A model generated the notes under the pieces. It was not told the DNA's origin, did not search any database, and worked only from the letters and a program-made list of their open reading frames with translations. A stretch of 64,000 bases of DNA from Paraburkholderia metrosideri (lineage in GTDB: Bacteria; Pseudomonadota; Gammaproteobacteria; Burkholderiales; Burkholderiaceae): the NCBI RefSeq assembly GCF_904848625.1, contig NZ_CAJHCP010000010.1, positions 124,001 to 188,000 on the forward strand, given 5' to 3'. Both the position numbers and the translations under genes were made by a program. Positions 45,837-53,603 of this stretch are shown piece after piece (the stretch's first letter is position 1; each line of letters opens with the position of its first letter).

Positions 45837-46910
45837 GTGAAGCACATCATTGCAGCCGGCTTGACGGCAATCTGCGCAACGACGGGCGCATGGGCGCAGA
45901 GCAGTGTGACGCTATACGGCAGCCTGGATGCCGGTATCGCGTATGTCAGCAATGTGGGTGGGAGTTCGAAATGGATGATGGAGCAGGGCAACACGCAGCC
46001 TGACCGCTGGGGCCTGAAGGGAGTCGAAGACCTGGGCGGCGGGCTGAAGGCGGTCTTCCAGCTGGAAAACGGTTTCTATACGAACACGGGGGCGATGGCC
46101 AAAGCAGGCACGCTGTTCAATCGCCAGGCGTATGTGGGGTTGAGTTCGGACACCATCGGCACGGTTACGCTAGGCCATCAGACGCCGTTCAGTTTCGACG
46201 TGCTGGGTCCGCTCAGCAACGCGTATCTGGCCGCGAGCTGGTACGCGTTCCACCCGGGCAACATCGACTCGCTCGCCGACACGGGCGTCGTGCCGTACGA
46301 CAACTCGATGAAATTCCGTTCGGCTAATTTCGGCGGCTTCACCGTCGGCGCAATGATGGGGCTCGGCAACACGACGAATTTCGCCACGGGCAAAACCTTG
46401 AGTTTCGCGCTGACCTATGCGAACGGCCCATTCAAGGCGGGGGCAACGTATGCCGCAGAAAACGACCGCACGCCGTCGATCGTCACGACCGGCCTCGGCA
46501 CCTTTCAGGGCGTCGCGGCGGCGAACTATGTCGCGGACAAAGTGCAGAACATGGGTGCGGGCGCGTCATACCAGTTCGGCAAGCTGCTGGTGCATGCGCT
46601 TTACACGCGGGTGAAGCTGGAATCGGCGGGATATTCGGACACGTATCAGAGCTACGATGCGGGCGCGAATTATCAGTTCACGCCGTTCAACACCGTGGCT
46701 GGCGGCGCCGCGACGACCACGCTCGCGGGACATCGCTGGACGCAGTTCATGATCGGCGACAATTATTCGCTGTCGAAGTCGACGCAGTTGTATGTGAACG
46801 CGCTGTACATGCGCGCGGGGTCGAACACGGACGCCGCATTCTTTACCGCAGGTGTGTCGAATGGACGAAACCAGACGATTCTGCTGAGCGGTATTCACCA
46901 CTCGTTCTGA
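45837..46910 (+). CDS. Outer-membrane general porin (Gram-negative OmpC-like), GTG start
   Basis: 357 residues from the GTG at 45837 with CAGGAGA six bases upstream. Signal peptide cut after GAWA, then SSVTLYGSLDAGIAYVSNVGG, the hallmark start of Burkholderiales trimeric porins, alternating beta strands, and a terminal Phe (GIHHSF) for BAM recognition. It is divergent from the aromatic operon and likely provides substrate entry across the outer membrane. A TTCCA/GGAACAT-containing leader suggests shared regulation. Confidence 0.93.
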   Translation: MKHIIAAGLTAICATTGAWAQSSVTLYGSLDAGIAYVSNVGGSSKWMMEQGNTQPDRWGLKGVEDLGGGLKAVFQLENGFYTNTGAMAKAGTLFNRQAYVGLSSDTIGTVTLGHQTPFSFDVLGPLSNAYLAASWYAFHPGNIDSLADTGVVPYDNSMKFRSANFGGFTVGAMMGLGNTTNFATGKTLSFALTYANGPFKAGATYAAENDRTPSIVTTGLGTFQGVAAANYVADKVQNMGAGASYQFGKLLVHALYTRVKLESAGYSDTYQSYDAGANYQFTPFNTVAGGAATTTLAGHRWTQFMIGDNYSLSKSTQLYVNALYMRAGSNTDAAFFTAGVSNGRNQTILLSGIHHSF

Positions 46911-46936
46911 GCGGATAACGACGTGACGGAGTGAAC

Positions 46937-46974
46937 CAGACGGGCCCGGTTGGCATGCCAGCCTGGCCCGTCTG
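46937..46974. terminator. Hairpin between convergent porin and IclR genes
   Basis: CAGACGGGCC pairs perfectly with GGCCCGTCTG over an 18-nt loop that itself contains the palindrome TGGCATGCCA. No T-run follows. It is placed 27 bp after the porin stop and 7 bp before the IclR stop on the other strand. Confidence 0.55.
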
Positions 46975-46980
46975 CGCAGA

Positions 46981-47967
46981 TCAGTTCGCCGACACGGGTT
47001 TGCGACGAGCGTGAGCCGCCGTCGGATCATCCGCTCGGGGTCGATAGCTCAGACGCTCGGACAAATCGAGGGCCGCCTGGCACACTGCGGCGACGAGCGG
47101 ATCGCGCTCCTCTGCCTCACCGATATCCGAACGCGGAATCGTCACGGTCAGCGCGGCCACGATCTTGCCGGTCTGATCGCGCACCGGCGCACTGACCACC
47201 GAAATACCCCGTTCAAACGACGCTTCACTCAACGCATAGCCGAGCGCCGCACTTTCGCGGATCCGCTCGTCGAGTTCTTCAACGGTAGCGGGCGTACGTT
47301 CGGTGAAGCGCTCGAGTTGCGGCTCGGGATACAACTGACGCAATTCGTCGAATGTCAGATCGCCCATCAACACCTGGCCGTGCACGGTGGCGTGAGCCGG
47401 CAAGCGCGTGCCCACATGCACCTTCACCGAACTGAACATCGGCTCGTGTGTTTGCGCCTTTGCGACGAACACCACGTCGCGTTGATCGCGAATCAGCAAA
47501 TGCGTGCTAAGACCGGTTGCATCGCGCAGATGTTCGAGAATCGGCGTGCCCACATCGGTCAATTCGAGCGAACTCAAATATTCGAAGCCAAGCCGCAGCA
47601 CGGCGACGCTCAGCCGGAAATGGCGGTCGCCATTCACCCGCTCGAGAAAACCAAGTGCTTCGAGTGTTTGCAGCAAACGGAAAGTGGTGGTGCGCGGAAT
47701 GCCGATCCGCTTGGACAACTCGGGCGCGCCGAGCACTGGCTCGCGCGCGCTGAACTCAGCGAGAATTCGTAAGCCGCGTTCAAGGCCCGGCACCAGATAG
47801 GTCGATCCGCTGGTGCTTTCTTCATCGGCGGAATCGAGGGTGTCTGAGGTGTCGACGCCCTGCGCCCGCGACAACGCGGCGGCGTCCTGCTCGGCGCCTC
47901 GTGATTTCGCCTGCTTGCGTCCCGCTCCGGTCTGTTCTTCTTTGGCCATCTTGGCTGCTGTTTCCAC
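46981..47967 (-). CDS. IclR-family regulator, paralogue of the operon-encoded one
   Basis: 328 residues. A polar, Lys/Ala-rich N-terminal extension of about 55 residues precedes the winged helix-turn-helix (LVPGLERGLRILAEFSAREP, LSKRIGIPRTTTFRLLQT) and the effector domain (GLSTHLLIRDQRDVVFVAKA, LPAHATVHGQVLMGDL). It is very similar to the protein encoded at 40490-41374 from the HTH through the effector domain, so the two arose by duplication and may sense the same or related ligands. It faces the porin gene. Confidence 0.93.
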   Translation of the reverse strand: METAAKMAKEEQTGAGRKQAKSRGAEQDAAALSRAQGVDTSDTLDSADEESTSGSTYLVPGLERGLRILAEFSAREPVLGAPELSKRIGIPRTTTFRLLQTLEALGFLERVNGDRHFRLSVAVLRLGFEYLSSLELTDVGTPILEHLRDATGLSTHLLIRDQRDVVFVAKAQTHEPMFSSVKVHVGTRLPAHATVHGQVLMGDLTFDELRQLYPEPQLERFTERTPATVEELDERIRESAALGYALSEASFERGISVVSAPVRDQTGKIVAALTVTIPRSDIGEAEERDPLVAAVCQAALDLSERLSYRPRADDPTAAHARRKPVSAN

Positions 47968-48053
47968 TGTTCGTCATGGTTAGATCAGCATGATAGCGCG
48001 AAGCATGCAGCGAATATTGATCAACTGGCGCCCTGTAAGCAGCGCTTGCAGAT

Positions 48054-48067
48054 CCCGTACGTACGGG
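48054..48067. promoter_or_regulatory. 14-bp perfect palindrome upstream of IclR gene
   Basis: CCCGTACGTACGGG is a perfect palindrome 87 bp before the second IclR ATG and 136 bp before the next gene on the other strand. It may be a protein-binding site in this divergent promoter region. The bound factor is unknown. Confidence 0.35.
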
Positions 48068-48202
48068 TTGGTTAATCCAGATTTTCTGCAGATTTGCTGC
48101 ACTGCCACCGTTTCATGCGGTGCTATGCTTTGATCCGGTTTTCATTGCGCGAAGCGGCGTTGCTAAACGCTCGCTTCGCCCCAGCGTCCGGAGGGCACGC
48201 TC

Positions 48203-48490
48203 ATGTCCGAATCCATCCAGATCCAGGTTGCCGACTCGCACCTTTATCCGGGCTGCTCGGTGCGCATCGAGCATTTGCCCGAACCGGCCCGCGCGGCGGC
48301 TGCGATCGTCGAATTCGCGGACGGCTCCGGTGCCCATGCCACTTGCCACCGGCGGGCGTTTGACGAGCTTGAACTGACCGTCGACGGTTATGCGACGCAA
48401 AGGCGTCATCCTGTGGATGCGCGGCACTGGCTGCTGCTGGCGGTCGATTCCACGCACAGTAGTTGGCGCGTGAAGCGCCGCTTGCCTTAG
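48203..48490 (+). CDS. Hypothetical protein, 95 residues
   Basis: ATG at 48203 with a good GGAGGG Shine-Dalgarno at 48190-48195. No signal peptide or membrane helix. The sequence (IQIQVADSHLYPGCSVRIEH ... RHWLLLAVDSTHSSWRVKRR) is beta-rich with aromatic residues near the end. I do not recognise a family. The good ribosome-binding site and codon use support a real gene. Confidence 0.6.
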   Translation: MSESIQIQVADSHLYPGCSVRIEHLPEPARAAAAIVEFADGSGAHATCHRRAFDELELTVDGYATQRRHPVDARHWLLLAVDSTHSSWRVKRRLP

Positions 48491-48631
48491 CCCGGTGGTT
48501 TGGCTGACGCGGCTTCCACGTACGTTGTCAGTGCGATTGAAACACGCGTGCGCTGCTGCGACGCGTCAGGCGCGACTCAGATGCAACTAAAACACCAGTC
48601 GGGCGCAACTCAGGTGCATTAACGCAGCGCG

Positions 48632-49306
48632 CTACTTTGCCGTGGCATGCAGCCTCGCGATCACCGCATCCGCGATTTGCTGCGCCGTCTTCCTGATCGT
48701 TTTTTTCTCATCGCCCGAGGCCATTACGAATTTGGCCGCGATCACATACGGATTCAGTTTGATGACCGCACCCGGCTTATCGCTGCTGGCCGCCTGTTCG
48801 ACGGCCTGATAGAGCGGCGGTAAATTCGCGCCACCGAGCCTGTCGCACGATACCGCCACCTGAATGTCGTTCTGACCCGCGCCGAGACCGACCATCGCGC
48901 GGCGCAGACGATTCCCCTCATCGACACTCAGAAACACGCCGCGCACCTGCCATCCTTCGGCGGGCAACGGTTGATCGGGTGCGATGCGGCGCGCGTCCAC
49001 GCCACCGCTTTTCAGGTCCTCCGTCAGCGCGTCGGCCATCTCGTTCACGATGTGTTTCCCATGATCCTGCGGGTTCTTATCCTGTCCCATGGGGGTGGGT
49101 CCGTCAGGCAGCAAGCCACGCAAACGACGCAGCCGCTGTCCCGGACCGCTATCCGGGGTGACGTTCGACACATCGAGATCGAAATCGGCCACGTAGACAA
49201 TCGGCGCGGGCGCGGAGAAGGGGACGTTATCCGCTGCAACACCGACGGAGGCCATTGCGCAAAGCGAGCCCGCCACCAGCGCAATTTGCAAAAATCGAAG
49301 CTGCAT
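48632..49306 (-). CDS. DUF4410 family secreted protein
   Basis: 224 residues. Signal peptide MQLRFLQIALVAGSLCAMAS cut after GVA. The mature protein has APIVYVADFDLDVS, then GWQVRGVFLSVDEGNRLRRAMVGLGAGQNDIQVAV, the G-x-G-A-G block characteristic of DUF4410 proteins, and a C-terminal helix. Periplasmic or surface location is predicted; function unknown. Single gene, convergent with the preceding hypothetical gene. Confidence 0.78.
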   Translation of the reverse strand: MQLRFLQIALVAGSLCAMASVGVAADNVPFSAPAPIVYVADFDLDVSNVTPDSGPGQRLRRLRGLLPDGPTPMGQDKNPQDHGKHIVNEMADALTEDLKSGGVDARRIAPDQPLPAEGWQVRGVFLSVDEGNRLRRAMVGLGAGQNDIQVAVSCDRLGGANLPPLYQAVEQAASSDKPGAVIKLNPYVIAAKFVMASGDEKKTIRKTAQQIADAVIARLHATAK

Positions 49307-49479
49307 TGCATGCCTCCGAAGATGTCGTCACGACGACGGCTATCGTAACGCCGCAGGCAACCCATCACGCGTCGAGAGTTCGTTTTTTCGGGACCGGATC
49401 ATCAGACGTTTGCCTTGAATAACGGGCGTCGCGGCAATAGACTGATAAAGCATCATCTCGCAATCTGTACGGAACTGAC

Positions 49480-49839
49480 ATGCGACTGACCATCCTGATC
49501 AACGGTTCCGATCCCACCGTCAGCCACGACTATGCGGTCTTATGGCTCGACACCGACGAACACCGGTGGTCGAGAGAAGCGCATCAAGGGATCGATCTGC
49601 CCCCGTGGGGCGAATTGCACGACGACAATGGCGTCACGACATTGTGTGCGCCCAGCACGGATGCGCCGCTTTGTACGCTGCGAGGCCTGCACGTCGACCG
49701 CAAACAGCGCGTGAGCGCCGCGCAAGGCGCCGCCGCATGGACCGCGCTACCCACGCGCGCGCCGGCGAGTGGATTCTGGCGGTTGCAAGCGGTAGATCGC
49801 CAAACGGTCCGCGCTGAAAATAGCGTGTTCGGTAATTAG
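49480..49839 (+). CDS. Hypothetical protein, 119 residues
   Basis: ATG at 49480 (MRLTILINGSDPTVSHDYAV). No signal peptide or membrane helix; Trp- and Asp/His-containing beta-like pattern (WLDTDEHRWSREAHQGIDLP). I do not recognise a family. Codon use is like the neighbours. Only a weak Shine-Dalgarno (GGAACTGAC) precedes it. Confidence 0.55.
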   Translation: MRLTILINGSDPTVSHDYAVLWLDTDEHRWSREAHQGIDLPPWGELHDDNGVTTLCAPSTDAPLCTLRGLHVDRKQRVSAAQGAAAWTALPTRAPASGFWRLQAVDRQTVRAENSVFGN

Positions 49840-49934
49840 GTTATTGCGCTCTCTTCTACGCCGGGTTTTATCGGTCGAAAATGCCTGCGTTGAATCAGGT
49901 AATGATCGCCCGGCTGCACCCTACCTTTGTGATG

Positions 49935-49964
49935 CGTGCATTCGTGCATTCGTGCATTCGTGCG
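49935..49964. repeat. 8-bp tandem repeat, three and a half copies
   Basis: CGTGCATT is repeated three times head to tail, followed by a partial CGTGCG copy. It lies in non-coding sequence and may vary in copy number by slippage. Confidence 0.7.
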
Positions 49965-49997
49965 CTAACTCACACATCGACTCTTCTCGCGCCAGGA

Positions 49998-50014
49998 TTT
50001 AAGTCAATCTTAAG
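49998..50014 (+). promoter_or_regulatory. PmrA/QseB-type direct-repeat box
   Basis: TTTAAG-N5-CTTAAG matches the direct-repeat pattern recognised by PmrA/QseB-type response regulators. A TAGAGT at 50025-50030 could serve as the -10 box, with the box covering the -35 area. The regulator itself is not encoded in the window. Confidence 0.5.
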
Positions 50015-50047
50015 TTTGCGTCCGTAGAGTCAGAACTCCACGCATTA

Positions 50048-50075
50048 GGGTCGCTGCAAAGCGGCCCATTTTTTT
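50048..50075 (+). terminator. Intrinsic terminator upstream of the nuclease gene
   Basis: GGGTCGCT pairs with AGCGGCCC (one G-U pair) over a GCAA tetraloop and is followed by ATTTTTTT. It is over 200 bp from the preceding stop codon, so it may end a short RNA or act as an attenuator for the nuclease gene 151 bp downstream. Confidence 0.7.
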
Positions 50076-50226
50076 GTCCGCGTGATTCCGGTTCGCACAT
50101 CCGGTCCGCTTCCATCGCGCGACGTCATCCGCTTCTCTCTTCTGTTTCTGGCCTTGCATTTTCCGGTCACTCGATCTGGGTCCGCAACGCTATACTCTTG
50201 CGCCCTATTCCCCGACTGATCGACAC

Positions 50227-50976
50227 ATGAAGAAGTGGCTTGCCTGTCTGCTCTTTGCCGCTGCGGCTCACGCCAGCGCGGCGCCCTCCTGCACCCAGTT
50301 CACACCGAATGCGCAATGGCCCACTCTGACCAATCAGAAGATGGCGCCGAAAACGCGCATGCTTTGCTATAGCGATTTCGCCGTTCTGCATTCGGGCATT
50401 ACCCATGGTCCGTTGTGGTCCGCCGAACATCTGACGCGCGACCATATCGAAGCGGCGAAAGACATGGTGCGCACCAACAAGTTTTTCGAAGACGCGCGTT
50501 TGCCCGAAGGCGAAGGCGCAACGCTCGCGGACTACAAGCGTAGCGGTTTCGATCGCGGGCATATGAGTCCGGCGGGTAATCGCTGGAATGAGGAGGCGAT
50601 GGCACAATCGTTCTCACTGGCCAATATCGTGCCGCAAAACCGCGAGAACAATCAGCGACTGTGGGCGCGTATCGAGTCGTCGGTTCGCAAGATTGCGATG
50701 TCATACGACGATACGTACGTGGTCACGGGCCCGATCTTTAACGGCCAGCAACTGCAGACCATTGGACCGACGCGCGTGTTCGTGCCGACGCAGTTATTCA
50801 AGGTCGTCTACGTGCCTTCGCGGCAACTGGCGTTCGCGGTGGTGGTGGACAATGTATCGACCAACCGTTACGACATCAGGACGATTCACGAACTCGAAGC
50901 AGCATCGGGCATCCGCTTTCCGGGCATTCCGGAAAACCTCAAAGATCAGCGACCGGGAGGACTGAAAGGTGTTTAA
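50227..50976 (+). CDS. Secreted DNA/RNA non-specific endonuclease (DRGH family)
   Basis: 249 residues. Signal peptide MKKWLACLLFAAAAHASA. The catalytic motif DRGHMSPAGNR (DRGH with the general-base His) and the metal-binding Asn in NIVPQNRENNQ are both present, matching NUC1/EndA-like beta-beta-alpha-metal nucleases. Mature protein is exported, so it would degrade extracellular or periplasmic nucleic acid. The next gene overlaps its end by 8 nt and is translationally coupled. Confidence 0.92.
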   Translation: MKKWLACLLFAAAAHASAAPSCTQFTPNAQWPTLTNQKMAPKTRMLCYSDFAVLHSGITHGPLWSAEHLTRDHIEAAKDMVRTNKFFEDARLPEGEGATLADYKRSGFDRGHMSPAGNRWNEEAMAQSFSLANIVPQNRENNQRLWARIESSVRKIAMSYDDTYVVTGPIFNGQQLQTIGPTRVFVPTQLFKVVYVPSRQLAFAVVVDNVSTNRYDIRTIHELEAASGIRFPGIPENLKDQRPGGLKGV

Positions 50977-51229
50977 ACCCTATTCGAACGATGACGACGT
51001 ACTCAACATTCAGGGCGATGCGCTCACGTTGACCAATGGAACGACACGTGTCGTGCTGAACGGCACGCTGGAGTTGACGCAGGATCAGCGTGGATTGAAG
51101 GCGGCGCTCGCATTGAAGGAAGCGGTGGATGCGATTGTTGCGAGCTTGCAGGCTCAGAACAATTTGCCTGCGAAAGTGAAAGACGAGCCGGATGCGAAGC
51201 CGGGGGTAGTGGGGAATCCGTTTCAGTGA
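50969..51229 (+). CDS. Small protein overlapping the nuclease gene, GTG start
   Basis: 86 residues from the GTG at 50969, overlapping the nuclease stop by 8 nt; GGGAGG at 50955-50960 is its Shine-Dalgarno. The sequence LTNGTTRVVLNGTLELTQDQ is beta-rich, then a helix LKAALALKEAVDAIVASLQA and a charged tail. No signal peptide, so it stays in the cytosol. Its position is right for a nuclease inhibitor or accessory, but no family is recognised. Confidence 0.7.
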   Translation: MFKPYSNDDDVLNIQGDALTLTNGTTRVVLNGTLELTQDQRGLKAALALKEAVDAIVASLQAQNNLPAKVKDEPDAKPGVVGNPFQ

Positions 51230-51449
51230 CTCTGGATACGGTTCTGCGGCGGTAGCGTTTGTAGGACGGGGAGAGAACTTCTCGCCGTCATACTTTGTTC
51301 ACCACCATATGGCCAACCGTGAAAGCGAGGGGGTCTGCTGTTATGGCCTCACCATTGCGCTCAACGCTGACGTCAAGCGACGAGCAGCGAGATGAGTCAC
51401 GCAAGGCGAGTGGAGTTGATCAGAACCCTTGACGATCAGCGGGCCAACG

Positions 51450-51760
51450 TCACTCGGCCGCTCGGCCTTGCGCGCCAGTCATGACAGCCAGCCTGGATTC
51501 CTTCACGCCATTCCGCCCGACATCGTCGTCGACCGGCTGGAGCTTGCTGCGGGCCGCCCACATGCCCATCTTGACCTCCTGCCAGACGTAATAAATCTTG
51601 CCGGCAACTGCGTCGATATTCAGCGTTGAATCGTTTTCGGTCTTCGACACCAGCTCGTGCACAGATGAGGTTTGCCTCTTGGCGAGCAACACATATCAAG
51701 CCAGTTTGACAGGCGTCTTCATACTGCGCACTCCAGTCACGATTTACACGGATAAGGACG
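51450..51760 (-). pseudogene. Remnant of a DUF2846-type lipoprotein gene
   Basis: The readable part (51450-51692) ends with HELVSKTENDSTLNIDAVAG then KIYYVWQEVKMGMWAARSKL, the typical C-terminal half of DUF2846 proteins. The preceding sequence is interrupted by stops and frame changes, and no signal peptide or start can be found before the IS66 left end at about 51835. It looks like a truncated, decayed gene, probably damaged by the insertion. Confidence 0.5.
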
Positions 51761-51868
51761 TCACGAAGGCTATCGTTTGCCTCGTAAGCGAGTCCAGCGT
51801 ACCGTCTCGACGGTCTGATGATAATTTGCCAGCGTAGCCCCCACCCACATCGAGTAGTGGGGACTACT

Positions 51869-52309
51869 TTGACAACAGAAGCACCGAAGAGAACTGGCCG
51901 CAAACGCATACCGAATCATCCGCTCGAATTCCGGCGCGAGATCGCCAGGTTGGCGAGCGAGCCCGGAGTTTCGGTCGCACGCCTAGCGAGGGAACACCGG
52001 CTGAACACGAACTTGGAGTTCAAATGGCGCCGGGCACTGCACGCAGGTGAATACGATCCCGTTGATCTGCTTCCCGTAAAGGTCGGCGCAGCGCTGACCG
52101 AGGTCGCGCCACGCGCATCGATTCCGGCGCCGGTCACTGCATCGTTAGGCGCCATCGAAATCAGTGTTGGCAACTCCCGGGTGCGTATTGAAGGCGCACC
52201 TGACGAAAGTGCGCTGATGCTGGTGCTGCGCATGCTGCGCGGTATGCCGGGAGCAGCAGCATGGTCGGTCTGCCCAGCCACACGCGCGTCTGGCGGGCGG
52301 CTGGCGTGA
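51869..52309 (+). CDS. tnpA: IS66 TnpA-type accessory protein
   Basis: 146 residues if the TTG at 51869 is the start (LTTEAPKRTGRKRIPNHPLE); the frame back to 51818 lies outside the element. The helix-turn-helix is in LASEPGVSVARLAREHRLNT then NTNLEFKWRRALHAGEY, typical of IS66 OrfA. It overlaps tnpB by 49 nt, as is usual for the family. Confidence 0.75.
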   Translation: MTTEAPKRTGRKRIPNHPLEFRREIARLASEPGVSVARLAREHRLNTNLEFKWRRALHAGEYDPVDLLPVKVGAALTEVAPRASIPAPVTASLGAIEISVGNSRVRIEGAPDESALMLVLRMLRGMPGAAAWSVCPATRASGGRLA

Positions 52310-52608
52310 CCGACATGCGTTCAGGTTTCAACAGCCTGGCCGCGAAGGTGCAGACCGTACTGGAACGTGCTCCGCTCAGCGGCCATGTGGTTGTGTTCCG
52401 GGGACGACGCGGCGATCTGGTCAAGGTGGTGTGGTGGAGCGGTGACGGCATGTGCCTGTTGATGAAACGTCTGGAGCGCGGGCGCTTCGTCTGGCCGCGC
52501 TCCGATGGTGGCATCGTGTGCCTGAGCCCGGCACAACTATCGATGCTGCTGGAGGGGATCGACTGGCGACAACCCGTTCGCACAACCGAGCCCCGTTCTG
52601 CGTTGTAA
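52261..52608 (+). CDS. tnpB: IS66 TnpB protein
   Basis: 115 residues, full length for the family. It begins GLPSHTRVWRAAGVTDMRSG and contains VVVFRGRRGDLVKVVWWSGD then GMCLLMKRLERGRFVWPR, the diagnostic IS66 OrfB sequence. Required with TnpA and TnpC for transposition, though the element is broken here. Confidence 0.9.
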   Translation: MVGLPSHTRVWRAAGVTDMRSGFNSLAAKVQTVLERAPLSGHVVVFRGRRGDLVKVVWWSGDGMCLLMKRLERGRFVWPRSDGGIVCLSPAQLSMLLEGIDWRQPVRTTEPRSAL

Positions 52609-52637
52609 ACCTCCCGGTGTCCGCGTAAACTGCAGGA

Positions 52638-53075
52638 ATGACCTTGACGAGCGCTTATCCTGACGACATCGAAGCACTCGAGGCGACGCTGCGCGAGCGC
52701 GATGCCCTCATCGATCATCTGGAAGACGCGGTCGAATCGCATGCAGCCGTCGTGGCCACAGCCAAGGTCGAGATCGAGCACCTGAAGATGCTGATCGCGA
52801 AGCTGCGCCGCATGGCATTCGGCCGAAGCTCCGAGAAGCTGGACCGCCCAGATCGAACAGCTTGATCTCCGCCTGGAAGATCTAGAAGCCAATGACGGCG
52901 CCACGCCCATCGAGGTTCCCAGGACCCCGCGCACCGTACCCTAGCAGGTCAGTCGCAAACTGCTGCCCGAGCATCTGCCGCGCGAGGTCCTGACGTATCT
53001 GCGGAATCGGGAGAAACCTGCACCGCGTGCGGGGCGGCAGTGAAGCAACTTGACGAAGACTCAGGGTGCAATGAA
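52638..53075 (+). pseudogene. tnpC: IS66 transposase TnpC, frameshifted and truncated
   Basis: The first 75 codons are intact (MTLTSAYPDDIEALEATLRE then LRRMAFGRSSEKLD). A frameshift near 52845 moves the reading to QIEQLDLRLEDLEAN, an in-frame TAG occurs at 52942-52944, and a second frameshift near 53020 is needed to read TCTACGAAVKQLDED. Homology ends near 53070, so the DDE catalytic domain is absent. Confidence 0.8.
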
Positions 53076-53121
53076 TCTGAGGCTTACCATCATGGCGTCA
53101 CTTCATATCGAGTTCGCTACG

Positions 53122-53514
53122 ATGAGCTTCTCCGCTCGCCTGATCTCCCTGCGCAAGGACAAGGGCCTGACACAGCAAGGTCTGGCCGATGCAACAGGGA
53201 TCCACGTCCAGCAGATCAAACGCTACGAAGCCGGTTCCTCCGAACCTTCTGCCGAAGCCCTGCGCAAGATAGCCAGAACCTTTGCCATCTCTACAGATTG
53301 GCTACTTTTCGAGGAGGGGGAACGTTTGCCTTCTGATGACCTTGCCCTGCAGTTCGAAGCTGCGCAACAGCTTTCGGACGACGAGCGCGCCGTCATCAGG
53401 GAAGTCGTGGAAAGCCTCATCATCAAGTACCAGACGAGGCGTTGGGATTCAGCAAGACCCGCAACAGCAGTCAAGAAGACCGCTACACGACGCGGCTCCG
53501 GCGCAAGCCGGTAG
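53122..53514 (+). CDS. XRE-family transcriptional regulator
   Basis: 130 residues from the ATG at 53122 (MSFSARLISLRKDKGLTQQG); the longer frame to 53050 reaches into the IS66 remnant. HTH_3 domain: GLTQQGLADATGIHVQQIKR then YEAGSSEPSAEALRKIARTF. The C-terminal tail is basic (KKTATRRGSGASR). It is the nearest regulator to the SymE and RHS genes and could control them; that is inference from position. Confidence 0.88.
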   Translation: MSFSARLISLRKDKGLTQQGLADATGIHVQQIKRYEAGSSEPSAEALRKIARTFAISTDWLLFEEGERLPSDDLALQFEAAQQLSDDERAVIREVVESLIIKYQTRRWDSARPATAVKKTATRRGSGASR

Positions 53515-53538
53515 AAGGAGAACTAAAGCAGTAAAAGC

Positions 53539-53572
53539 GCGGGACGCATGGGCGGCAACCCATACGACCCGC
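53539..53572 (+). promoter_or_regulatory. Two-stem hairpin in the SymE leader
   Basis: GCGGG and CCCGC form an outer stem, ATGGG and CCCAT an inner stem, with a 4x4 internal loop and a 6-nt apical loop. It lies 20 bp before the AAGGAG ribosome-binding site of the SymE gene and could affect its translation. Confidence 0.45.
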
Positions 53573-53603
53573 TGACCACTACCAACTCACACAAGGAGTT
53601 GAG

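Larger units (their letters stand above)
49840..50226. other. Intergenic region with box, terminator and tandem repeat
   Basis: No protein gene is supported. The region holds an 8-bp tandem repeat (49935-49964), a PmrA/QseB-like box (49998-50014) and an intrinsic terminator (50048-50075), listed separately. The arrangement could mark a very short transcript or an attenuated leader of the nuclease gene. Confidence 0.5.
51835..53075 (+). mobile_element. IS66-family insertion sequence remnant
   Basis: Contains the three IS66 genes in order (tnpA, tnpB, broken tnpC) on the plus strand. The left end may begin at GTAGCCCCCACCCAC near 51835; the right end is missing because tnpC stops after about 145 codons and is followed by unrelated sequence. 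It cannot transpose by itself. It marks the border between ordinary chromosome genes and the toxin locus. Confidence 0.7.

Noticed and set aside
49935..49964. Possible CRISPR or binding-site array
   Set aside because: Only three and a half copies of an 8-bp unit without spacers; a simple tandem repeat.
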